Origin: Marvinbryantia sp.
GTDB taxonomy: Bacteria > Bacillota > Clostridia > Lachnospirales > Lachnospiraceae
DNA length: 5,657 bases
Assembly: GCA_016297895.1 (NCBI GenBank)
Contig: JAEDFS010000085.1
Span: forward strand, 1 to 5,657
Direction of reading: 5' to 3'
Shown: positions 1 to 5,657 of the stretch, in pieces
Layout: the number at the start of each line of letters is the position of its first letter
Numbering within the stretch: the stretch's first letter is position 1
Made by a program: the position numbers and the translations under genes
The notes under the pieces: model-generated
The model's database searches: none
The model's input: only the letters and a program-made list of their open reading frames with translations
Told to the model about the DNA's origin: nothing

Positions 1-1695
1 ATTGTGGCGGGAATTATCAATCGGGGTATCGGAGCGGGTGACAAAGGTGCGATACTCCGGTATTTTTTGTTTCTGATCCTGTTGGCGGCCCTGGGCCTTG
101 GATTTTCCTTTACATCACAGTGGTTTTCGGCGAAAGCAAGTGTGGGTGCAGCTACGAAGCTGCGACAGGCCCTGTTTGATCATATCCAGAATCTGTCCTA
201 TTCCAGACTGGATACCCTGGGAACCGATACACTGATCACCAGGATGACCAGCGATGTGAATCAGGTACAGACGGGAATCAATATGACGCTTCGGCTGCTC
301 CTTCGCAGTCCGTTTATTGTGTTTGGCGCCATGATCATGGCATTTACCATTGATGCAAAATGTGCACTGGTATTTGCGGCGGCGATTCCCATTCTGAGCG
401 TAGTGGTGTTTGGAATCATGCTGATCAGTATCCCGCTGTTTCGAAAAGCGCAGGCGGCCCTTGACCGTGTGCTGTCGGTGACCCGAGAGAATCTTACGGG
501 AGTCCGTGTGGTGCGGGCGTTTTGCAAGGAACAGGATTCGATAAAGGAATTCGATGAGGAGAATGACCGTCTTACAAAGATGAATGAGTTTGTGGGGAAG
601 ATCTCTGCGCTGATGAATCCGCTCACGTTTCTCCTGATCAATTGTGCTACCATTATACTGATTCATGTGGGCGCAATACAGGTAAATCTGGGAAATCTAC
701 AGCAGGGAGATGTGGTGGCGCTCTATAATTATATGGCACAGATCATTGTGGAGCTGATCAAGCTGGCATCTCTGATCATTACCATCAATAAATCGGTGGC
801 CTGTGCAGACAGGATCGCCCGGGTGCTGGATGTGGATCCGGGAATGGAATTTGTACAGGAAGCGTCAGAAAAAAAGGAAAGAGATGAAGCGAATCGGGAT
901 ACGGTCCTTACATTTGACAGGGTATCCTTTTCCTATGAGAACGCCAAGGAAACAGCCATAGAGGGGATCTCTTTTGAAGTGAAAAGAGGTCAGACTGTGG
1001 GAATCATCGGAGGAACCGGAAGCGGAAAAACGACTCTGGTGAATCTGATTCCCAGATTTTATGACGCCACAGAAGGACGTGTGCTGGTGAATGGGCGGGA
1101 TGTAAAGGAATATCCAAGAGAAGAACTGATCCGTATGATGGGTATCGTTCCTCAGAAAGCGGTGTTGTTCAAAGGAACGATCCGGGATAATCTGCGCTGG
1201 GGGAAAGGAGATGCTTCGGAGGAAGAAATCTGGAGGGCCCTTGAGACAGCCCAGGCCCGAGAAGTGGTGGAAAAGAAAGAGGGACAGCTTGAGGCAGTCG
1301 TGGAACAGAACGGAAAGAACTTTTCCGGCGGGCAGCGTCAGAGACTGACGATCGCCAGAGCGCTGGTGGGGGATCCGAAGATCCTGATTCTGGATGACTC
1401 GGCCAGTGCCCTAGATTTTGCCACAGATGCAGGCTTAAGACGTGCCATCCGTGAGTGGGAGGGAGAGATGACGGTATTTATCGTGTCTCAGAGAACTTCC
1501 AGCATCCGGGAAGCAGATCTCATCCTGGTTCTGGATGACGGGCATCTGGCAGGAAAGGGGACCCATGAAGAACTGATGAGGAACTGCGGACTGTATCAGG
1601 AGATATATTACTCTCAGTTTCCGGAGGAAAGGCCTGTGGAACAGAAGAGGGTTCGTACGGAGAGAGAAAATGCGGGAAAGGAGGTGCTGGCATGA
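1..1695 (+). CDS. Heterodimeric ABC exporter subunit, ATP-binding/permease, degenerate ATP site (5' partial)
   Basis: One half of an ABC exporter that would move a drug, lipid or peptide out across the cytoplasmic membrane; the substrate cannot be read from the sequence. The frame is open from base 1 and begins after where helix 1 should be, so the true start lies upstream; the GTG at 4 is not a credible start and roughly 30-45 residues are missing. Numbering from that GTG, helices lie near residues 17-40, 100-118, 120-145, 205-225 and 235-260. The ATPase domain has A-loop Tyr311, Walker A GGTGSGKT (336-343), Q-loop Gln384, signature FSGGQ (440-444) and Walker B ILILDD (460-465). Two catalytic positions are altered: the Walker B glutamate is Asp465 and the H-loop histidine is Gln496 (VSQRTSS). 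This is the degenerate-site half of BmrCD/LmrCD/TM287-288-type heterodimers. A charged tail follows the ATPase domain. The stop overlaps the next start (ATGA), implying translational coupling to its partner. Confidence 0.95.
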   Translation: MVAGIINRGIGAGDKGAILRYFLFLILLAALGLGFSFTSQWFSAKASVGAATKLRQALFDHIQNLSYSRLDTLGTDTLITRMTSDVNQVQTGINMTLRLLLRSPFIVFGAMIMAFTIDAKCALVFAAAIPILSVVVFGIMLISIPLFRKAQAALDRVLSVTRENLTGVRVVRAFCKEQDSIKEFDEENDRLTKMNEFVGKISALMNPLTFLLINCATIILIHVGAIQVNLGNLQQGDVVALYNYMAQIIVELIKLASLIITINKSVACADRIARVLDVDPGMEFVQEASEKKERDEANRDTVLTFDRVSFSYENAKETAIEGISFEVKRGQTVGIIGGTGSGKTTLVNLIPRFYDATEGRVLVNGRDVKEYPREELIRMMGIVPQKAVLFKGTIRDNLRWGKGDASEEEIWRALETAQAREVVEKKEGQLEAVVEQNGKNFSGGQRQRLTIARALVGDPKILILDDSASALDFATDAGLRRAIREWEGEMTVFIVSQRTSSIREADLILVLDDGHLAGKGTHEELMRNCGLYQEIYYSQFPEERPVEQKRVRTERENAGKEVLA

Positions 1696-3464
1696 GCGGA
1701 ACAGTAAAAAAGACCGGCCATCATTCCGGAACGCTGAAAAAAGTACTGCAGGTAATCGGACATTACCGGATCCTTCTTGTGCTCAGTATTTTCCTTGCGG
1801 GACTGTCAGTTGTATTGCAGCTGTACATTCCAATCCTCTTTGGAGATGCGATTGATGGCATTCTTGCGCAGGGAAGGGTTGATTTTCCCTATGTAGGAAA
1901 TTATCTTTCCAGAATTCTGATCCTTGTGATTGTGACATCACTGGCTGTCTGGGTCATGAATATGATCAATAACCGGCTTACTTACCGGGTAGTTCAGGAT
2001 ATCCGTGCAAAAGCCATACGTCAGATCCAGGTGCTTCCTCTTTCCTTTCTGGATGGGCACAGTACGGGAGATATCGTAGGACGTGTCATTGCGGATGTAG
2101 ATCAGCTGTCGGATGGCTTGCTCCTTGGGTTTACCCAGCTGTTTTCCGGAGTGATCACCATACTGATCACCCTGATCTTTATGTTTGGCAAAAGTCTGGA
2201 GATCTCACTGATGGTGATCGTACTGACTCCGGTCAGCTTCCTGGTGGCAAAACTGATTGCAGGGCGGACTTTTCAGATGTTTCGGCGCCAGACTGAAGTG
2301 AGGGGACAGCAGACGGCTCTTATTGAGGAAATGATCGGAAATGAAAAGGTCGTGAAAGCATTCGGTTATGAAAAACGGGCTTCTGAACGGTTTGGAAAGA
2401 TCAATCTGGAGCTGGAACAGTATTCCAGAAAGGCTGTGTTTTTCAGTTCACTGACCAATCCTTCCACCCGGGCGGTGAACAATGTGATCTATGCACTGGT
2501 AGCTCTGGTGGGAGCATATCAGATACTGGGAAATGCATTGACTGTGGGAGGTCTGTCTGTGCTTCTTGCCTATGCCAATCAGTATATGAAGCCGTTTAAT
2601 GATATCAGCAGCGTGATCACAGAACTTCAGAATGCCCTGGCCTGCGCAGCCAGAGTGTTTGAGCTGATTGAAGCAGAACCGGAAAAAGAGGATTCAAAAG
2701 AAACCCTTGGGCCCGTCGAAGGACAGGTGCAGATCCAACAGGTTTCCTTTTCCTATGTGCCGGATCAGCATCTGATTGAGAATTTTTCCCTGTCAGTGAA
2801 GCCCGGTACCCGTGTCGCTATTGTGGGCCCCACAGGATGCGGCAAAACGACGTTTATAAACCTTCTGATGCGGTTTTATGATGTCAGCAGCGGAAGAATC
2901 TGCGTGGATGGACAGGATATCCGGGAGGTAAGCCGTCATTCCCTGAGGAAAAATTACGGGATGGTGCTTCAGGATACCTGGCTGAAAAAAGGGACGGTGA
3001 GGGAGAATATTGCATTTGGAAGACCGGATGCCACGGATGAAGAGATCATTCGGGCAGCAAAAGAGTCCCACAGCTGGGAATTTATCCGACGTATGCCGGA
3101 TGGTCTGGATACGGTGATCTCAGACAACAGCTTAAGCCAGGGGCAGAAGCAGCTTTTATGTATTACCAGAGTGATGCTCTGCCTGCCGCCTATGCTGATC
3201 CTGGATGAGGCCACGTCCAGCATCGATACCCGTACGGAGATCCTGATCCAGGAAGCCTTTGACAAGATGATGAAGGGGCGGACCACGTTTATCGTGGCAC
3301 ATCGTCTTTCTACCATTCGAAATGCGGACCGTATTCTTGTGATGAAGGACGGAAGTATCCTGGAACAGGGAACCCATGAGGAACTGATCGCAAAGAACGG
3401 TTTTTATACAAAGCTGTACCACTCTCAGTTTGAGTGCGGCAGTGAGGCAGCAGAGGTGAAATAG
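1692..3464 (+). CDS. Heterodimeric ABC exporter subunit, ATP-binding/permease, catalytically intact half
   Basis: Partner of the upstream subunit; together they should form one membrane exporter. The 590-residue length is normal for a complete half-transporter. Predicted helices are near residues 26-50, 71-95, 145-166, 170-190, 260-280 and 285-305. The ATPase domain has A-loop Tyr355, Walker A GPTGCGKT (379-386), Q-loop Gln427, Walker B MLILDE with catalytic Glu506 and H-loop His537 (IVAHRLSTI), so it can power hydrolysis. Its signature is LSQGQ (481-485) instead of LSGGQ, and the loop just before it (ISDNS) appears about two residues shorter than the usual TDNGED-like stretch. This poor signature would face the degenerate Walker motifs of the upstream subunit, while the intact Walker motifs here face that subunit's FSGGQ. 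The start at 1692 is fixed by a near-perfect Shine-Dalgarno (AAAGGAGGTG, 1677-1686). The substrate is unknown; multidrug export is the usual family label but is not shown here. Confidence 0.96.
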   Translation: MSGTVKKTGHHSGTLKKVLQVIGHYRILLVLSIFLAGLSVVLQLYIPILFGDAIDGILAQGRVDFPYVGNYLSRILILVIVTSLAVWVMNMINNRLTYRVVQDIRAKAIRQIQVLPLSFLDGHSTGDIVGRVIADVDQLSDGLLLGFTQLFSGVITILITLIFMFGKSLEISLMVIVLTPVSFLVAKLIAGRTFQMFRRQTEVRGQQTALIEEMIGNEKVVKAFGYEKRASERFGKINLELEQYSRKAVFFSSLTNPSTRAVNNVIYALVALVGAYQILGNALTVGGLSVLLAYANQYMKPFNDISSVITELQNALACAARVFELIEAEPEKEDSKETLGPVEGQVQIQQVSFSYVPDQHLIENFSLSVKPGTRVAIVGPTGCGKTTFINLLMRFYDVSSGRICVDGQDIREVSRHSLRKNYGMVLQDTWLKKGTVRENIAFGRPDATDEEIIRAAKESHSWEFIRRMPDGLDTVISDNSLSQGQKQLLCITRVMLCLPPMLILDEATSSIDTRTEILIQEAFDKMMKGRTTFIVAHRLSTIRNADRILVMKDGSILEQGTHEELIAKNGFYTKLYHSQFECGSEAAEVK

Positions 3465-3465
3465 A

Positions 3466-3702
3466 ATGAGAACCATGGAATTTTCCATTGAAAATAACGG
3501 GCACATGCTGACGATCGGCCAGTATGTGAATGTAAAGGAATATGTGACCAACGGGCTTTACAGCTACATGATCGAGCACGCAATCGGTATGAGCAGCCCT
3601 TATCGGATCTACGAGCGTCTGAAGACCAGAAGAGGAAAAGTGCTGGAAGTGAAGAAAACGGACAAATTTAACATTGCAGTTCTGGGATTTGAGGAAGAGT
3701 AG
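3466..3702 (+). CDS. Small conserved-looking protein of unknown function, co-transcribed with the ABC exporter
   Basis: A 78-residue soluble protein I cannot assign to a function; it vaguely recalls uncharacterised small proteins of Lachnospiraceae, from memory only. It starts one base after the exporter stop codon and has its own ribosome binding site (GAGGTG, 3453-3458, seven bases before the ATG), which favours 3466 over the in-frame ATG at 3475. No signal peptide, membrane helix, cysteine or metal motif is visible. The N-terminal half (about 5-28) looks like beta strands, the middle contains YSYMIEHAIGMSSPYRIYERL and a basic patch KTRRGK (53-58), and the end (59-78) returns to strand-like sequence with an acidic terminus GFEEE. 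Tight spacing and codon use like its neighbours support a real gene. The basic patch could bind nucleic acid or phospholipid, but this is a guess. A role linked to the exporter is inferred from position only. Confidence 0.8.
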   Translation: MRTMEFSIENNGHMLTIGQYVNVKEYVTNGLYSYMIEHAIGMSSPYRIYERLKTRRGKVLEVKKTDKFNIAVLGFEEE

Positions 3703-3724
3703 CGGGAAGCTTTCCGAAAACGGG

Positions 3725-3753
3725 TTGACAATATCGAGTAAAAGTGTTATTTT
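3725..3753 (+). promoter_or_regulatory. Sigma-A-type promoter of the leuA T-box transcript
   Basis: A perfect -35 box TTGACA (3725-3730) is followed by a 17-base spacer and a -10 box TATTTT (3748-3753), with TG at 3745-3746 making an extended -10. Transcription should start near 3760, just before the T-box leader. It sits 22 bases after the stop codon of the small upstream gene and separates the exporter operon from leuA. I see no operator beside it, so control is probably mostly through the leader RNA. Confidence 0.8.
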
Positions 3754-3767
3754 ATGGATACGACAAA

Positions 3768-4079
3768 AAAGCGAAATGCGATGAAGAGGAATAGTACAGT
3801 TATTTTTGAATCCAGAAAGCTGCCGGGTGATGGGAGGCAGTTGAGAGAATAATTGGAACTCGCCTCGGAGCGGCTGCCCGAAATCCTTTATTTGAGAGTG
3901 AAGGAGAGTAGACGCAGACGGAAGCGCCCGACCGTTATCCGGGAAAGATATAAGATCCGTTATGGGATCCGTATCTGATGAGTGTGTGAAGTGATTCATG
4001 AACTGGAGTGGTACCGCGTAGGGTAATTAGTAACCTTTCGTCTCTAATGACAGAAGTTGTCAGAGATGGAAGGTTTTTT
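3768..4079 (+). promoter_or_regulatory. T-box riboswitch, leucine-specific (CUC specifier), transcriptional attenuation type
   Basis: A leader RNA that senses uncharged tRNA-Leu and controls leuA. Stem I opens with GATGAAGAGGAATAGTA (3780-3796), including the AGTA loop E element; GAGG (3786-3789) pairs with CCTC (3863-3866). The distal arm CTGCC/GGCAG (3820-3824 with 3836-3840) carries the conserved GGGTGATGGGA loop. The specifier context GGAACTCG places codon CTC (Leu) at 3859-3861, followed by a purine as usual. A Stem III hairpin is formed by AGATA/TATCT (3946-3950 with 3972-3976) and GATCC/GGATC (3954-3958 with 3965-3969). The T-box sequence is 4005-4018. Antiterminator: GGAG (4005-4008) with CTCT (4042-4045), bulge TGGTACC (4009-4015), GCG (4016-4018) with CGT (4039-4041). 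The bulge bases TGGT fit an acceptor end ACCA, which agrees with the A discriminator of tRNA-Leu. The outer limits are approximate. Specifier and downstream gene agree, so the leucine call is strong. Confidence 0.94.
4032..4079 (+). terminator. Intrinsic terminator of the T-box leader
   Basis: Bases 4032-4045 pair with 4062-4075 in a 14-bp stem with two G-U pairs (4038-4069, 4040-4067), extended by GACA/TGTC (4049-4052 with 4058-4061) around loop GAAGT, and run into six T residues (4074-4079). The segment 4039-4045 (CGTCTCT) is shared with the antiterminator, so the two folds exclude each other. Termination is expected when tRNA-Leu is charged. Confidence 0.92.
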
Positions 4080-4122
4080 GTGTCATAGGAAAGTGCGTTG
4101 CGCTTTCCTATGATACAAAAAA
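4074..4122 (+). repeat. 23-bp inverted repeat with 3-base loop, fused to the T-box terminator U-tract
   Basis: Bases 4074-4096 pair with 4100-4122 around loop GTT; all 23 positions pair, two of them as G-U (4082-4114 and 4094-4102). The arms share the word TCATAGGAAAG and its complement, and the outer ends are T6 on the left and A6 on the right. The left T6 is also the U-tract of the T-box terminator, so this hairpin can only form in transcripts that have passed it. It has no T-run on its 3' side on either strand, so it does not look like a terminator. It could be a palindromic repeat element, a processing site or a 5' stabilising structure of the leuA mRNA; the sequence does not decide. Confidence 0.85.
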
Positions 4123-4211
4123 GCCCTTCGGGCAGGATCGCACTGCGGCGGAGAGGAATTATATTGCTAAAGCAATCCGCCGCAGGCGGGGAATCCTGCA
4201 AAGCAGGATTC
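4123..4211 (+). repeat. Nested inverted repeats with alternative pairings upstream of leuA
   Basis: Five short pairings pack into 89 bases. GCCC/GGGC (4123-4126 with 4130-4133) is a tiny hairpin. TGCGGCGGA (4144-4152) pairs perfectly with TCCGCCGCA (4176-4184), and inside it ATTGC/GCAAT (4163-4167 with 4172-4176) makes a small stem that shares one base. GCAGGAT (4132-4138) can pair with ATCCTGC (4193-4199), closing the whole block, but ATCCTGC can instead pair in GAATCCTGC/GCAGGATTC (4191-4199 with 4203-4211). No reading frame here is credible as a gene. The block is GC-rich compared with the AT-rich bases beside it. A mobile palindromic repeat or an RNA switch are both possible. Confidence 0.75.
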
Positions 4212-4217
4212 TTTATA
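4191..4217 (+). terminator. Possible weak terminator-like hairpin just before leuA
   Basis: A perfect 9-bp stem GAATCCTGC (4191-4199) and GCAGGATTC (4203-4211) with loop AAA is followed by TTTATAT. The tract after the stem is short and interrupted, so termination would be weak at best. It ends 37 bases before the leuA start and 24 bases before the ribosome binding site, so it could equally be only part of the palindromic block. Confidence 0.3.
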
Positions 4218-4248
4218 TGTCAGAGGAAAAGAAGAAAGGAGATTTATA

Positions 4249-5657
4249 ATGAAAAATTTCGAAAAGTACACAAGACAGTATTTTATGCCTCCCGTTGAGT
4301 GCATGGAATGGACAAAAAAGGATCATATTGAAAAGGCACCGATCTGGTGCAGCGTGGATCTTAGAGATGGAAATCAGGCACTGATCGTTCCCATGACCCT
4401 TCAGCAGAAGATCAGTTTTTTCAAGCTTCTGGTAAAAGTAGGATTTAAAGAGATCGAAGTGGGATTCCCGGCAGCATCCGAGACAGAATATCAGTTTTTA
4501 AGAGCTCTCATTGAGCAGGATCTGATTCCGGATGACGTGACGATCCAGGTACTGACCCAGGCAAGAGAGCATATTATCAGAAAGACCTTTGAAGCACTGA
4601 AAGGAGCAAAAAAGGCTGTCGTTCATGTATATAACTCTACTTCTGTGGCACAGCGTGAGCAGGTGTTCCACAAATCAAAAGAAGAGATCCTTCAGATCGC
4701 AGTAGACGGAGCAGCTCTTTTGAAGAAGCTGGCTGACGAGACAGAAGGCAATTTCTCCTTTGAATACAGCCCGGAAAGCTTTACCGGAACTGAGATGGAA
4801 TATGCACTGGAAGTGTGCAATGCGGTACTGGATGTATGGCAGCCGACACCGGATCACAAGGTCATCATCAATCTTCCCAGCACGGTGCAGCATTCCATGC
4901 CTCATGTATATGCCAGCCAGATCGAATATATGAGCAAAAATCTGAAATACAGAGAGAATGTGATCGTTTCCCTTCATCCCCATAATGACAGAGGAAGCGG
5001 AGTCAGCGATGCGGAGATGGGAATTCTGGCCGGTGCAGACCGGATCGAAGGTACACTTTTCGGAAACGGAGAGAGAACCGGTAACGTGGATATCGTAACA
5101 CTTGCCATGAATATGTATTCTCAGGGCGTGGATCCGGAGCTTGATTTTACCAATATGCTCCAGATCTGTGAGGAATATGAATCCTATACCGGAATGACTA
5201 TCGATATGAGAAGTCCCTACAGCGGAGGTCTGGTATTTGCCGCATTCTCCGGCTCTCATCAGGATGCGATCGCCAAGGGAATGAAATACAGAGAGGAACA
5301 TGAGTGTGAACACTGGACCGTGCCGTATCTGCCTATCGATCCCCAGGATCTGGGAAGACATTATGAGGCCGATGTGATCCGTATTAACAGTCAGTCCGGA
5401 AAAGGCGGCGTAGGATATATTCTGGAGCAGTATTACGGACTGAATCTGCCGGCAAAGATGAGAGAAGCAATGGGCTATGCTACCAAGGCAGCTTCCGATC
5501 ATCAGCACAAAGAGCTGCTTCCGGATGAGATCTTTGAACTGTTCAAGACCAGATACGAAGATATCATTGCTCCCTTTAATATTACGGAAGTACATTTCAA
5601 GCAGCATAACGGAATCATTGCAGAGGTGACTGTAGATTACAAGGGAGAAACCAAGGT
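4249..5657 (+). CDS. leuA: 2-isopropylmalate synthase, long form (3' partial)
   Basis: Catalyses the first committed step of leucine synthesis in the cytoplasm: acetyl-CoA plus 2-oxoisovalerate gives 2-isopropylmalate. The start at 4249 has a clear ribosome binding site (AAGGAG, 4236-4241, seven bases upstream). 469 residues are in the window. The N-terminal KAPIWCSVDLRDGNQAL (29-45) includes the HMGL-family signature with catalytic Arg39 and metal ligand Asp40. The metal-binding HPHND lies at 243-247 (ligands His243 and His245), and the second family signature GNGERTGN at 272-279. The barrel and linker are followed near residue 440 by the start of the C-terminal leucine-feedback domain, which is cut off. 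The KAPIWCS.DLRDGNQ opening and the layout match the long (LeuA2, Mycobacterium-type, about 550-600 residues) form, not the shorter E. coli/Bacillus form. Citramalate or homocitrate synthase are less likely because of this overall match and the leucine T-box. Confidence 0.96.
   Translation, partial: MKNFEKYTRQYFMPPVECMEWTKKDHIEKAPIWCSVDLRDGNQALIVPMTLQQKISFFKLLVKVGFKEIEVGFPAASETEYQFLRALIEQDLIPDDVTIQVLTQAREHIIRKTFEALKGAKKAVVHVYNSTSVAQREQVFHKSKEEILQIAVDGAALLKKLADETEGNFSFEYSPESFTGTEMEYALEVCNAVLDVWQPTPDHKVIINLPSTVQHSMPHVYASQIEYMSKNLKYRENVIVSLHPHNDRGSGVSDAEMGILAGADRIEGTLFGNGERTGNVDIVTLAMNMYSQGVDPELDFTNMLQICEEYESYTGMTIDMRSPYSGGLVFAAFSGSHQDAIAKGMKYREEHECEHWTVPYLPIDPQDLGRHYEADVIRINSQSGKGGVGYILEQYYGLNLPAKMREAMGYATKAASDHQHKELLPDEIFELFKTRYEDIIAPFNITEVHFKQHNGIIAEVTVDYKGETK

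Noticed and set aside
115..666. Minus-strand open frames within the first ABC gene
   Set aside because: The sense strand encodes obvious exporter membrane helices; the antisense products are His/Arg-rich with no family resemblance.
1670..1855. Short plus-strand frame overlapping the junction of the two ABC genes
   Set aside because: It is an out-of-frame shadow of the second ABC subunit; the strong ribosome binding site is spaced for the ATG at 1692.
3704..3717. Near-palindrome CGGGAAGCTTTCCG after the small gene, considered as a terminator
   Set aside because: It has no loop unless inner pairs are dropped, relies on G-T pairs and is followed by AAAACGGG instead of a T-run.
3310..3999. Long minus-strand open frame across the end of the ABC gene, the small gene and the T-box leader
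   Set aside because: It is antisense to well-supported genes and a structured leader, and its translation has no recognisable domain or sensible composition.
4074..4122. The 23-bp palindrome considered as a bidirectional terminator
   Set aside because: On both strands the T-run is on the 5' side and the A-run on the 3' side, the opposite of an intrinsic terminator.
4123..4211. Inverted repeats considered as a CRISPR array or transposon end
   Set aside because: There are no regularly spaced direct repeats with unique spacers, no transposase gene and no visible target-site duplication.
4098..4298. Plus-strand open frame running from the palindromic region into leuA
   Set aside because: It starts in a hairpin loop, crosses the inverted repeats and overlaps the leuA start in another frame, with no ribosome binding site.
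4675..5607. 310-codon minus-strand open frame inside leuA
   Set aside because: It is antisense to a clearly recognised enzyme gene. The His/Cys-rich translation is typical of a shadow frame.

Overview
The window looks like a chromosomal piece of a Clostridia-class Firmicute, most likely a Lachnospiraceae relative. The evidence is moderate GC, strong AAGGAGG-type ribosome binding sites, a T-box leader and the style of the proteins; no phylogenetic marker gene is present, so the family-level guess is inference. All genes are on the + strand and fall into two units.

Unit 1 (1-3702) is the end of an export operon: two half-size ABC exporters, each a six-helix membrane domain fused to an ATPase domain, followed by a 78-residue protein of unknown function. 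The first exporter gene is cut by the left edge and lacks its N-terminus and first helix. The genes are tightly packed (4-base overlap, then one base between stop and start). The subunits are complementary. The first has lost the catalytic Walker B glutamate and the switch histidine but keeps a good signature motif; the second keeps all catalytic residues but has a degenerate, shortened signature region. This is the pattern of a heterodimeric exporter with one consensus and one degenerate ATP site (BmrCD, LmrCD, TM287/288 type).

Unit 2 (about 3725-5657) is a leucine biosynthesis gene under a T-box riboswitch. A sigma-A-like promoter with extended -10 begins 22 bases after the small gene. The leader has the Stem I signature, a CUC (Leu) specifier, a distal Stem III hairpin, the T-box sequence with a UGGU bulge, and mutually exclusive antiterminator and terminator. 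Downstream is leuA for 2-isopropylmalate synthase, long form, whose C-terminal regulatory domain runs off the right edge. When tRNA-Leu is uncharged the leader should read through and leuA is expressed.

The least ordinary part is the 170 bases between the T-box terminator and leuA (4074-4248). It contains a 23-bp near-perfect hairpin whose left arm is the U-tract of the T-box terminator, then a second nested set of inverted repeats with three copies of a GCAGGAT word that can pair in two mutually exclusive ways. It may be a palindromic repeat element inserted into the leader or an extra layer of RNA control. I found no defence system, phage, transposase or CRISPR array.
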